Shown: in pieces, positions 1-10,574 of the stretch | Layout of the letters: each line of letters begins with the position of its first letter | Position numbering within the stretch: the stretch's first letter is position 1 | Assembly (NCBI GenBank): GCA_036365145.1 | Contig: JAEOAD010000240.1 | Location: 2,108,001 to 2,172,000 of the forward strand | Origin: Orientallactaga sibirica | Lineage: Eukaryota > Chordata > Mammalia > Rodentia > Dipodidae | Direction of reading: 5' to 3' | DNA length: 64,000 nt | The notes under the pieces: generated by a model | Told to the model about the DNA's origin: nothing | Seen by the model: the letters and a program-made list of their open reading frames with translations, nothing else | Database searches by the model: none | Position numbers and translations under genes: made by a program

Positions 1-1
1 A

Positions 2-102
2 GTGCTCACTTAGGCAACACATGTACTAAAATGAGAATGACACAGGAAGATTGGCATGGCCCCTGTGCAAGGATGACATGCACATTCATGAAAATGGGAT
101 TT
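2..102 (+). pseudogene. U6 snRNA pseudogene
   Basis: The sequence follows U6 spliceosomal RNA almost end to end. It has the GTGCTC start, the ACTAAAAT stretch, the GATTGGCATGGCCCCTG segment and the CAAGGATGACATGCA segment. Many substitutions (for example in the 5' stem-loop and near the 3' end) and the lack of a T-run terminator make it a dead retrocopy rather than an active gene. No promoter can be judged because the copy begins at the window edge. Confidence 0.9.
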
Positions 103-357
103 GATAAAGCAAATTCAGAGAATACAAACTTATGCTAATTTAAAATCATTCTATTTTATTTAAATGTATATGTCATGTAATTTACCTTTAATAACCTACA
201 TGAGATACTAGAGATAATTCTCAAAGCCAGGACATGAGAAAGTTATCAAGCAATAAATTCTGATAGGAAAAATTCAAAATAAACATTTTTTTAAATGACA
301 ATCAAATTAAAGTTCCCTATAATTTAGTTTGCTTCAGTGATAGACATATACCTTCAA

Positions 358-534
358 GGGCTGGAGAGATGGCTTAGTGGTTAAGGAACATGCCTGCGAA
401 GCCTAAGGACCCTGGTTTGATTCTCCAGTTCCCATGTAAGCCAGATGCACATGGTGACACTGGAGTTCATTTGCAGTGGCTACAGGCCCTGGTACGCCCA
501 TTCTCTCTCTCTCTCTCTCTCTCTCTGTCTCAAA

Positions 535-565
<31 letters not shown>

Positions 566-586
566 ATATCTTTTTTTTAAAAAGAA
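358..586 (+). repeat. tRNA-related SINE with CT-rich tail
   Basis: It has the family's GGCTGGAGAGATGGCTTAG head (A-box-like), a GGTTTGATTC B-box-like element, a (CT)n block and a (TAAA)n tail. The 12-bp target duplication ATATACCTTCAA is at 346-357 and 587-598. Confidence 0.9.
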
Positions 587-1235
587 ATATACCTTCAATC
601 TAAGACTTGTTAGATAAAATCCAGATTAATTTATTCTCACACTTTCCATAAAAACTCATTTCAGTAGTTCATATCACTAAGTGTTCTTTAATTTCCTTTC
701 TGATCTACTCATAGCATATAAACACCCAAGGTCGTTGTTTTCCAGGTGCTTAAACAGAAGAATCTTGCTTTGTTACTCATGTGATGAAAATAACTTTCAT
801 CTGATAAATTAACACACTGATCATGCCAATAAAGGAGCTAACTCAATTGAAGGTTGGGAATCTAAAATATAATCCTTCTAAATTACACTGGCACATATCA
901 GATAAGATGCAGTGTCTATAAACATTTCTGCAAAGGCCATCAGTGTTCTTATCCTACACAATCAGGAAGCATGCATTACCAAATAAACATGAAAATAAAG
1001 CCTAAGTGTTTCCACTCTAGTATACTTAGTAAGCTGAGGCCCTCTAGTGTGTACAAGAATGTACTCCATCATCTTTAGGGCTTTCAGAAAACAATCAGCT
1101 AGTTAACTTACATTAATAAGGGTATATTTCTTAAGTGCAATTTTTCCTTAACATCTCCCCAACTCTCTTGCCACACCCTCTAAAACAAAACAAAACTAGA
1201 TTCCGAAGTCTCTGGCTTATAAGGTAAAAAGAATT

Positions 1236-1352
1236 TAGAGGCGATGCAATCCCAGGTGGAAGCAAGACTACAATAAATTGAGACTAGTGCGAGCTACAGA
1301 GTTCAAGGCCATCTGGGCTACACTCGGGAGATCTTGTCTCAAAAAAAAAAAA
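1236..1352 (+). repeat. Diverged B1-like SINE
   Basis: It resembles the right part of B1 (GAGTTCAAGGCCATCTGGGCTACA, then GATCTTGTCTC and a poly(A) run), but the head is strongly degraded. Confidence 0.6.
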
Positions 1353-1362
1353 AACCCAAATT

Positions 1363-1595
1363 TTGCTGATAGAGAGATGGATTAGTGGTTAAGGTGCTTG
1401 CCTGCAAAGCCTAAGGACCCAGGTTCGAGTCCCTAATAGCCACATAAAGCCAGGTGCACAAGGTGGCACATGAGTCTGGAGGTCATTTGCAGGGGCTAGT
1501 AACCCTGATGTAACCATTCTCTCTCTCTACCTCTTATTTTTCTTTCACACATACACTATCAAATAAATAAGTAAAATAAAATATTTTAAAAATAG
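1363..1595 (+). repeat. tRNA-related SINE with CT-rich tail
   Basis: It has the family head with AGAGAGATGGATTAGTGG, a GGTTCGAGTC B-box-like element, a CT-rich block and an AAATAAATAA tail. Confidence 0.85.
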
Positions 1596-2300
1596 AATTT
1601 TAATGTAAATAAGTCAATTTTTAAATCATTTCAACGTGTGAATTAAAGAAAAGAGCATACAAAGTAACAATAGCCATTAGCCAATTTCAAAAAGAAAGTT
1701 TCTCCGCTACTTTTAATGATTTAATGACTATGCCTCAAGGCAAAAATTTTAAACAAGGATATTTCATTATAGGGTCAATTTATGAGTCAAGAATATTTAT
1801 TTTAATTATTATCATTACACAATTATTATTACAACCAGACAGATGTAGTTTGAAGATTCTTTGAGGTATTCAGTCTGTACCGACAAATTAACTTCAAACA
1901 GAACTTTCAAATTTAAATTAGGCAATGTTCAAAGGAAAATGTTTAAGAGTGAACTTTGTGAGCCAATAGATTGATAATTCTAATGGTAAACTGTCCTAAT
2001 ATACAATTACTTCTTATCTGTGGAAATGAATGACCACCAGGAAACAAATCCCAAATAATCCTCACGCAGAATATACTGCTTATTCAAAATTTATAGAGAA
2101 AAAAATACTATAGAGGACTTTTATCTTCTAAACTAAATGGAAAAATACTAAATGTCTGTCAGACTATAGTCTTAGATGTTTATTTAAATTTATGAGCAAA
2201 GTGTGCCCACAGTTACTAAAAGAATAATAAACAATTGGACAAAAATAGAGGATGGGTAGCAAAATTCTAAAGTTAAAAAAGTGAAGAATTTGCATATGAG

Positions 2301-2510
2301 CACCTGGAGATATGGTTCAGTGGTTAAGGCATTTGCTGACAAAACTTAATGACCCAGGTTTGGTTCCCAAGTCCTCACATAAAGCCAGATGCACAGTGGT
2401 GCATGCATCTGGATTTTGCAGTGGTTGGGAACCCTGGTATGCCCATTCTGTTTCTCTCGACCGGCCACCCCCCAAGTGCTTGAAAATAAATAAAAATGTT
2501 AAAAAAGAAT
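2301..2510 (+). repeat. tRNA-related SINE with CT-rich tail
   Basis: A diverged copy: GGAGATATGGTTCAGTGG head, GGTTTGGTTCC box, then the GCCAGATGCACA block shared by the family and an A-rich tail. Confidence 0.8.
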
Positions 2511-3212
2511 ACAGTAGAAGCAACACTAGAAAAAAAATCTAAATATATAACGTCTCCAAAGCACTGTTAGTGTTTGCAGGTGGTGATCACTGTTCAGGAT
2601 AAAAAGTGCTAAGGTGGCGATGATCTAGCAAAGTATGTGCAGGCTGCCAAAGGTTTTCCAAAATCTACTTAGGTTTCTTTTGGATCAGACTGCATCCGGT
2701 ATTATGTTGTTGCAATAGGACTCCTGCAAACAAAGTGAGCATTCCTGCAGGAGTGGATAAACAGTCATTTCTTCCAACAGGCTCCTCATATGGCAGATAA
2801 TACTTGTCAAAGGAGCATGGTTGCCTGTGATTTGTCGTCTATTGTAAAAACCAGAATCTCTCTGGAACTTGGTATTTGTTGGCAGTTCCAAGTTTACCTT
2901 CTTTGAGCAAAAGATGGAAAGAAAACAAAAGGCTTTATAAATCCAAAAGAAAAAATCAGTTACAAACATCACATCCTTCCAAAATTTAGAATGAATCTCA
3001 CATAATACAACATTTAGGTATAGGGCTGACAGGATGAAGGTGTTTCATGGGTTGCATAGAAGACTAGAGGAAAAAAATGAAATCTAGTACCTATGACATA
3101 TAGTAGTATTATACTGACACCAACATATCAAATAATGTTAACCAACCTATCTCTGGGCAGTTAACTATGATATTTTAATTCAGTTTTTTATTTTTCTTAT
3201 TTTAAAACTGAT

Positions 3213-3335
3213 TTAAAAATTAGCTGGGCATGCTGGCACATAGCTGCAATTCCTTCACTAAGGTGGCAGAAGCAGGAGCATAACTTCAAGTTGGAGGCCA
3301 GACTAGACAAAACCCTAAAAAACAATCTTAAAAAA
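3213..3335 (+). repeat. Diverged B1-like SINE
   Basis: It starts with AGCTGGGCATGCTGGCACA and runs through GGAGGCCAGACTAGA to an A-rich tail. Many substitutions suggest an old copy. Confidence 0.6.
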
Positions 3336-3977
3336 ACAACACTTAAAATATCCCCAAATAATAATACTATCTCTGGATAATTAACATAGTTCATTTTACG
3401 ACTATAATTTTTCATGATATATGTTTGCTTTCGCCTTTAATAAGTATCAATGCTTTAGACTCCACATGTAGTAATAGATTTTATAGGATCTTAGAATAAA
3501 GACAAGACATAAACCCCTCCTGAAAGCAAGGTCATCTGCAAACCGTAACTGTCCATGGTAGTTGGTACAATAACCATTATGCCTGCTAAAAACTTGACAG
3601 TCTTTTAGTACTTGAATCAAATCCTGTTAAAAATGTGTTTACACTGACATTCAGTCAAATCAGGATGCAGAATTATAAGCAACTGAAATGTGTTTTTCAT
3701 GTAATATTTTACTTTATTTAACTCTGTTACTTAAAGAAATTATAAGAACTTTGGCCCAAAGGAATAACCCAAGTGCGTCATAAACCAAATACTTGCTGCA
3801 GTCATTTTGGAAGAAGGCTAAGAGGTAGGTAGGTATATGCACAGACTATAGAGCCATCTGATGTTATAAAATACAAATAATATTGAGGAAAATTCATTAA
3901 CTCCAAACTGTGTGTTACCTATTCAGGGAACAGGCAGAACACAAGATCCTAATCCACTCACTATTTTTACATTCCAG

Positions 3978-4073
3978 GCAACATAAAAGACTGAAGTTAC
4001 CTCACATTTGGCTGCCAGCTTTTTCTTTCTCTTGACCACTGTAATACGTCAGACTTTCTGTCTTACTGGCATC
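3978..4073 (+). other. PLN: PLN exon 2 acceptor and 5' UTR
   Basis: A pyrimidine-rich tract ends in ATTCCAG at 3971-3977, a good 3' splice site. The following 96 bases match the layout of the PLN second exon, in which a short 5' UTR precedes the whole coding frame. The non-coding first exon should lie before position 1, since the intron exceeds the 4 kb available here. Confidence 0.85.
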
Positions 4074-4232
4074 ATGGAGAAAGTCCAATACCTCACTCGC
4101 TCTGCGATAAGAAGAGCCTCAACTATTGAAATGCCTCAACAAGCACGTCAAAATCTCCAGAACCTGTTCATCAATTTCTGTCTCATCTTAATCTGTCTCT
4201 TGCTCATCTGCATCATTGTGATGCTCCTATGA
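4074..4232 (+). CDS. PLN: Phospholamban, complete coding frame
   Basis: Phospholamban is a 52-residue tail-anchored protein of cardiac and slow-muscle sarcoplasmic reticulum. It inhibits the SERCA Ca2+ pump until phosphorylated, and it forms pentamers. The frame is 52 codons, the family's exact length, and lies in one exon. Visible features are: the cytosolic helix with the RRAST site (Arg13, Arg14, Ser16 for PKA and Thr17 for CaMKII), the hinge near 20-30, and a transmembrane helix from about 31 to 52. The pentamer heptad residues Leu37/Ile40/Leu44/Ile47/Leu51 and Cys36/41/46 are all present. Residue 27 is Asn, where human has Lys. The ATG has A at -3 and G at +4. The frame stays open upstream, but only to a TTG. 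The gene lies antisense inside a CEP85L intron. Intact, and almost certainly functional. Confidence 0.98.
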   Translation: MEKVQYLTRSAIRRASTIEMPQQARQNLQNLFINFCLILICLLLICIIVMLL

Positions 4233-5105
4233 AGGTCTGCTGTAGTGTCCAGATCTGAACTTAACACCACGCCTACTTCCTGCATAGAAGAATTTCTTTA
4301 AAGCCAAGATTAAGAGCAAAAAATATTGTCAGCGAATGTTATCTGCTGGATTTTGTCAACACCCAAAGGGCTTGTTTGCAAACTTCAGTGACTTAGTGTG
4401 CATAATTTAACTGCTAATTTTCTCAAAATGGCTCATAAATTTCTAAATATTTGAGAATCTATGGCCATATGACCATGAATGTGCCCTATCATCTAAATAT
4501 GTCTGATGATGAAGTATAAGTTTTAATCTTGAAGCAGCACTGCTAAAAAGTTCACTTTTCACATAGCACATACACACATGCATGCAAGCACACATACACA
4601 CACACACACACACACACAACCATCAGCTGTACTGCTAAAAATTTCACTTTTTACATCTAACAGCTTCAGTCTTTGAGGCAAATATAATTTATTTTGCACT
4701 ATAAACACTTCTTTGGTAGAAACTAAGTATTTTTCAGGTTTCCAAGTCCTAAATACTAATTTAAATGAAGAATTATTATTCAAAGCAGCCCACTAATTCA
4801 TCACATACATTATTATTACACAAAAGTCTTGGTAGTTACTGTCAGACCAAAAAATTATGGTATAGAAATTGTATTCTTTTCTCTACACATTTTTCAAGCA
4901 TATGAGAACCAAACAGAAAAAGTATGATAATAGTCTTAGATAAACAAAATTCATCTTAACTAATTTTATCAAAAAATTACAGAATTCTAGATCATGTAAG
5001 TTAATCATAAATTTGCTCTCTAGGATACTGTAATCAACAGACAAAAGGTGGTGGTCAATTTAAAATTGATTGTTAAATTGCCATAATCACTAATACTAAT
5101 AAAAC
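4233..5105 (+). other. PLN: PLN 3' UTR (end uncertain)
   Basis: Unique AT-rich sequence follows the TGA in the same exon. It contains a CA repeat at about 4562-4619 and a candidate AATAAA at 5098-5103. The true poly(A) site cannot be fixed by eye, and PLN mRNAs in other mammals have long alternative 3' ends, so the UTR may reach further, up to the L1 at 6.3 kb. Confidence 0.5.
4562..4619 (+). repeat. (CA)n microsatellite in PLN 3' UTR
   Basis: Imperfect CA/CATA units lead into about 12 perfect CA dinucleotides. Confidence 0.9.
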
Positions 5106-6339
5106 AAACTCTATCCTTAATTTGAGATTGAGGTGGATTATCTCAGTTGGTATATTTAATCTGTAACATTGTATCCTTGGTTTCATAGGTTACCTCCTAC
5201 TTCAACTTCATGATCTAATTTATGTAAGGATAATATTATTTTCAATCACAAAAATACATGATTAATAAATATTTGAATTTTCTTTTCAAATATTAACTCA
5301 ATCCTTTAGTACATATTAAAATGAATTTTTTCCTATGAAGTATCAACCAGACAGCAAACATCTGTTTTATAGGCCACTCTTCTGAGTTAAATAGTAGATT
5401 CAGAATGTTAATCTATATTTACTTTCTTACTAAATCTTTTTCAAGATTTTCTTGAAATCTTGATCTTGAAATCTAGATCTTCTCTCTGATCATTTAAAAA
5501 AGTTTCCAGCAATATAAGTAAAACCTACTATTAGAAAATATATTTTGCAAAATTAATGATTTAAACTGGCTCAAATAGAAAATACTTTAGACCTAGATTT
5601 CATAATTCTATAATTTTAAATTTAATTCTAGACATGCTACTAATTTAGCAATTACTAAGGAGTAATTAGCTATATTTTCCAAAATATGATTATTAAAAGA
5701 ATCTGAACCATCAATATCAATTTTGGTTTCTAAGAAAAATGTTTCTAACAGAATAGTGAAGGATATTGCTTTTAAAGTCTTTGGATCCCTAAGAAATACT
5801 TCAGGTAAAAATGGAGACAGTTTTGGCTGGGGAATTATACGGTGTGGTTTCATACTGTGATGGATTTTCTCAGTGAAGGCTCACCTACAAGTTGTAGATC
5901 CCTATCACAGCCAGAAATGTATAAATCATAAGTGATACACTCATCTAACTGATCTCAGAAACTATGCAAAAGTATCTAAGAGTTCTGGAATTGCTTGTAC
6001 TGATATTAAAAGTAGAAATTTGAAACAGAAAGTCCCCTGCCTTTCATTTCATTGCTCATACAATATTAATTTTATTTATTAGTGTCAGATTACAGAGCTT
6101 TCCCTGAGTAAAATGTCTTGTTTTTCTTCATTCTGTCTCACATAAACAAAAACTTCATAAAGTGAGGATTTTAGCTTATTATAATTCATTAAAATGGAGA
6201 AAACTCATTCTAGAAATGGAACTTACTTTGCTTATAATGATACATAAAAAGATAAGCTGAAAGAAAATAATATATTTAAACTTTCAAAATATTAAAGGTT
6301 TAAATGCCTTAAGGGCTTAAGGGGAAATGACAGTAGATA

Positions 6340-6444
6340 TATAAGTAGAGGCAATGGAATACTGGGGGCAAAATGATCAGTGTGTGAAAAATAGGGAGGA
6401 GTGGATGGGAGGAGGGTTAATCAAAACTAAAGATGTTATAAATA

Positions 6445-6492
<48 letters not shown>

Positions 6493-7630
6493 TATGTGTG
6501 TGTGTGTGTATGTATGTATATATATATATAATTTTTTAAAGAGAATTTAGACAGAATACCCTGTGGGTAGTATGGATAATGCTGTGCACTGAAGCCATAG
6601 GTTGTTTCAGAAAAATTTCAGTGTCAGGGGAAGGATACCTCTCAGTGAGTTGTATGTCAAGGAGGCCCCCCAAACAATACAGACTACTGCCAAGGCTCTT
6701 GGTTGCCTATCAGAACTAGATGATAAGACCCTACTGCAGACACCATACACTTGGGTTGCAGGACACTGAGAAATCAAGCTAGACCTGTATTGGAAGTTTC
6801 CTCCCTGTTAACTAGCCGTTATAGTGCTGAAAAGTGCTATGCAGTCTACTGGGGGAGAAAAGTCATCAGCAGTCTTAACCAACAGTGGACCCTGCAAGTT
6901 ACACAACTGGTCCGTTAAGCAAGATGCGCCCAATAGTGCAATAATCTATTATGGGGGAAACCAGCAGTCCTTAGAATAGATCCGAAGCCCACTCCACAGG
7001 AGGGAATTCATGCCTGACAGTGAAAACCTACTCAAAAGTACTACGGCTGGGAAGGTCATAATCCCTAGTTGGGGAAGCTATTTTGTTGTTTGGCTACATG
7101 GATATATCATACTCATCACATTGCCCTCTATGTATCTATGTTTATACCCACACATTAGAGCTGCTCTCACGTTTGGTTAGAAAAGTTTCTCTTTTCAGAT
7201 GTCAGTGACCACTGTGAAGGCTCAAAACTCATCCAAGTGTTCAGAATAAATGAAAGTTGAATGTTTTACTTAATGAGACATTTCTGTAACACTCCCTCAC
7301 ACTCCCTCCAATAGCTCATGGAATATTGTAGAAGTGACAGAAAGAATGTAAAAGCCACAGGAGGCTTTGGAACTGTCTTCCAGACACAGTAGTAGTTGTA
7401 TTCGTGACCTCACAGCAGCTGTCTACACACATGCACAAAGCCTGCATAATACTGGGTCCATCAACAGGTTATCATGGATGAGGGAAATCAGAAAACAAAA
7501 ATAAAAGACATCAGAATAGAAGAGGAAAAAACAGGGGGTTCAGTGGAGGGAGATGGGGGAGGGGGACAAAAGGAAGGAAAGTGATAGAAGCAGATTATGT
7601 AAAGTTTTCAATAAAGTTTTTAATTTAAAA
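6340..7630 (+). mobile_element. L1 3' end, mostly 3' UTR
   Basis: From about 6340 the sequence parallels the L1 3' UTR seen at 12290-13212 and 17270-18420. Shared parts are the AATTTTCAGTGTC-like block, the CAAGGCTCTTGGTT block, the paired 'tctcttttcagatg' block and the final ATAAAGTTTTTAAT tail. It is more diverged than the 13-18 kb copy, and it carries a TA/CA/TG repeat near its start. Confidence 0.8.
6447..6532 (+). repeat. (TA)n-(CA)-(TG)n compound microsatellite
   Basis: About 18 TA units, then ACACACATATATATGTGTGT and a second TA run. The block is close to self-complementary. Confidence 0.9.
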
Positions 7631-8108
7631 AGAACAAATACTTTTTACTACAGAATAAATTATAATCTTAATTTATAGTATACTAGGAGCAACTAATTTT
7701 TAAATGTTTAATGCTTCCTTTTGTATTTTAATTGGATACAACTTGTATTTGTTAAATGGAAGTGGTCAGAATCACCTATATTAAAATGAATATTGTTAAA
7801 TTCAGTGAAATTGCTCTATAATATATGCTAGGTTGATATTGAAATGTTCTAATTACAGTTTTGATGTTATAAATGCTTTGTGGGTACTCTCAACAAATAA
7901 AATAAAAATCAAGATTTCCTAGTGCAAACACAAAAGGAACATTCCTATATAAAATAATAAAAATTTTACTAGCTAGAGATTACTTATCTTTGATTAATCT
8001 TGAGAATTATAGCAAGGTGGAAATATGAGCAATCTCAAAAAATATGTGCTTGTATGTTAATAATATACATTTAAATGTCTAGAAACCCAACATATAGAAA
8101 AATTTACA

Positions 8109-8686
8109 GGGCTGGAGAGATGGCTTAGCGGTTGTTGCAGACAGCTTCAGGTTCGCTGAGATGAACTTCCAGACCAGGCACAGTTATGGAGGAAGGGATA
8201 TTATTTATTGAAGCTTACAGATCCAGGGGACGTTCCATAATGGCAGAAGAAGTGACCTGCTCTCCACAGGGCCAAGCAGAGAGAGAAAAAAACAACCAGC
8301 CACCACAGCACACAGAGCAAAACTACAGCCAAAAGGTCACACAGCACACTTCAGGAACTCCTGCTAGGCACATTTGCATATCTTTACAATGGAATCTCAA
8401 ACCCACACCATTAACACCTTAAGAAGGCCCCCAGTGACACTGCCTCTAGCAAGGTGATTGCAGATGCAAACTATAACTAGTAAAACACTGAATATATTGG
8501 GGGACATATATTCAAACTACCACAGCGGTTAAGGCACCTGCCTGCCAACCTAAGAATGCCCGTTCAATTCTCCAGGTCCCACGTTTAGCCAGACATAAAG
8601 TGACGCAAGGGCGCAATGTCACACTTGCCCTCAAGGGGGCACACATGTATGGAATTCATTCACACTGGCTGAGAGGCCGCTGGTAC

Positions 8687-8731
<45 letters not shown>

Positions 8732-8751
8732 GTCTCTCTCAAAAATAAAAA
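8109..8751 (+). repeat. tRNA-related SINE split by a solo LTR
   Basis: The head lies at 8109-8132 and the rest at 8525-8751. The interruption is the LTR at 8133-8524. A 15-bp target duplication AGAAAAATTTACAGG flanks the SINE at 8096-8110 and 8752-8766. The 3' part has a long CT run. Confidence 0.9.
8133..8524 (+). mobile_element. Solo LTR, MaLR/ERVL-like
   Basis: A 392-bp unit begins TGTTGC and ends TACCACA, so it has TG...CA ends. It is flanked by the 5-bp duplication GCGGT (8128-8132 and 8525-8529), the size typical of class III (ERVL/MaLR) integration. It contains no internal retroviral sequence, so it is a solo LTR left by recombination between two LTRs. The family name was not assigned. 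Confidence 0.85.
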
Positions 8752-9246
8752 AGAAAAATTTACAGGAAAATATGTATACAGTATTACATGCTTATAGCTA
8801 CCTAATAAATGTGATGTGCTATATATATATCCTATGTACAGTATCAATGTCAACTTCTCTCAATACATAAATTCAGTTAAAAAAACTAAAGACAAAATAG
8901 AATGCAAAAATAAAGAATAAAATTAAGAAAATTCATTCTTTTCACAGAACATATTAAACTGCATAGAAACTTCCAAGTTAAAAGCCAGGCCTTTTATTCA
9001 TATTTCATGTTTAAAAAAACAGTTGTTAGGTTATTTAATTAAATTCATTTTTATGATGTCTCCATATTAATTTTGACATACTAATATCAAAATCATTTGG
9101 TAGAAATACTTTGATTAAAATCTTTTATATACAGGTGCAAAATTTTATCTCCCTTTTTTAAAATAGTGGCAACTTAAGAGTTTAAAACATCTCAAGGAAC
9201 ATTAGAAAAGATAGCCTCAACAACATAGTTTAAATAATTCACCTAG

Positions 9247-9908
9247 TGTGGGGTAGATCTGAGGCAGCCAAGCATAGGGAATACCTTAGCAACCTGGGAT
9301 TCCACTTGGCTTGGTCTATACACATATCTCATTCAAAACAATGCACCTAGCAACCTGTTGGCAACCTGAAACCCCTACCTACATTAACTTGCACATAACA
9401 CCTTCTTTCAATAATGGAAATAGTTATTCCTTTAGCAATTTCTTGGTAAAGCCCTGTTTTTTCTATTCAAACACACTCCAGAATATATGTGGGATTGGAA
9501 GACAGATGCCAAATCCAGCCTGAACTAGTTTTGGGTACATATGCAGTAAGGCCAATTGTATCTTCTGAGTGAAATTTTAGAGAAAATTCTCTATTATCAA
9601 TCTTACGCCTATCCATAACTGGGCATATGCATTAAAGGACTAATTGACATAATCTAAGCTGGGTCAACCAAAACAACCCCTAATAACCAGCTACTCCTTC
9701 CCCTACATCCCATTAAAAAAGAAGCCCTAAACAGTAACCCACTGCTTTAGGGCAACCAAGCTCAAGGAACCTCCTGATCTCTTGCAGGACATCTCCCTCA
9801 CTTTGCACTTTTATATACTCTCCAGTAAAATTTCCTTCTACTTTGTTGTTTATGTCTCTTCTATTATTTGAATAAGATGCCAAGAACTGGAAACAACCAG
9901 TGACCATC
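9247..9908 (+). mobile_element. Probable solo LTR (endogenous retrovirus)
   Basis: It starts TGTGGGGTAGA. It has a CCAAGCTCAAGGAACCTCCTGA block, then GCACTTTTATATACTCTCCAGTAAAATTTCC, which looks like promoter and poly(A) signal of an LTR. It ends near CAACCAGTGACCA. The resemblance to rodent class I LTRs is from memory, and no clear target duplication was found, so the edges are approximate. Confidence 0.5.
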
Positions 9909-10034
9909 ATGGGCTAATGGGATCTAGGGAAGTATGTGAAGAGCAACAAAAGCTACCTTGAAGTAGAAATGTTACCAGATTAGTATATTTACATGTTATT
10001 CCCCAGACCAAACAGATTTAAAACTATGCTTATT

Positions 10035-10271
10035 GGGCTGGAAAGATGGCTTAGTGGTTAAGGAGCCTGCCTGCAAAGCCTAAGAACACTGGTTCAATTC
10101 TCTAGGTCCTACGTTTAGCCAGACGCAAAAAGTGATGCAAGGGCGCAATGCCACACTTGCCCACAAGTAGGCGCACATGTCTGGAGTTCATTCACAGCAG
10201 CTGACAGGCCACTGGCATGCCCATTCTCTCTCTGTGTGTCTCTCTTTCTGTCCCTCTCTCTCAAAAAAAAC
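10035..10271 (+). repeat. tRNA-related SINE with CT-rich tail
   Basis: Family head GGGCTGGAAAGATGGCTTAG, a GTTCAATTC box and a CT/GT-rich 3' part. Short target duplication ACTATGCTT at 10023-10031 and 10272-10280. Confidence 0.9.
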
Positions 10272-10574
10272 ACTATGCTTTATGTATCAATAGGAATATC
10301 ATAATTTTTATTTATTATTTTTTTATAAAAGTGTTTTCTTTAAACTGATTAACAATAAATCTTAATGCTAAATTTGTATTTTAAATGAGTATAACTGATT
10401 TGTAAACATAAATATATAGCAGTCATTACCACAATATTACAAATGACTTTACACTTTCTTATCTTTTAGTACATATATGAGTATGTAAGTAGGAAAGAGT
10501 CATGAATTAGAAAAGGGAATATGAGAGAGAGAAAAAGAGGTCTTTAGGGAGGCTAGTAACAAAATCCATGTGAC

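Noticed and set aside
1..102. Active U6 snRNA gene.
   Set aside because: Too many changes in paired regions, and no T-run terminator after the 3' end.
2685..2972. A 95-codon - strand frame in PLN intron 1.
   Set aside because: No recognisable domain, no splice or promoter context and an AT-rich composition; best read as chance.
4008..4073. A 22-codon in-frame extension upstream of the PLN ATG.
   Set aside because: It begins with TTG, not ATG, and lies in the 5' UTR of exon 2. The known protein starts at 4074 in a good initiation context.
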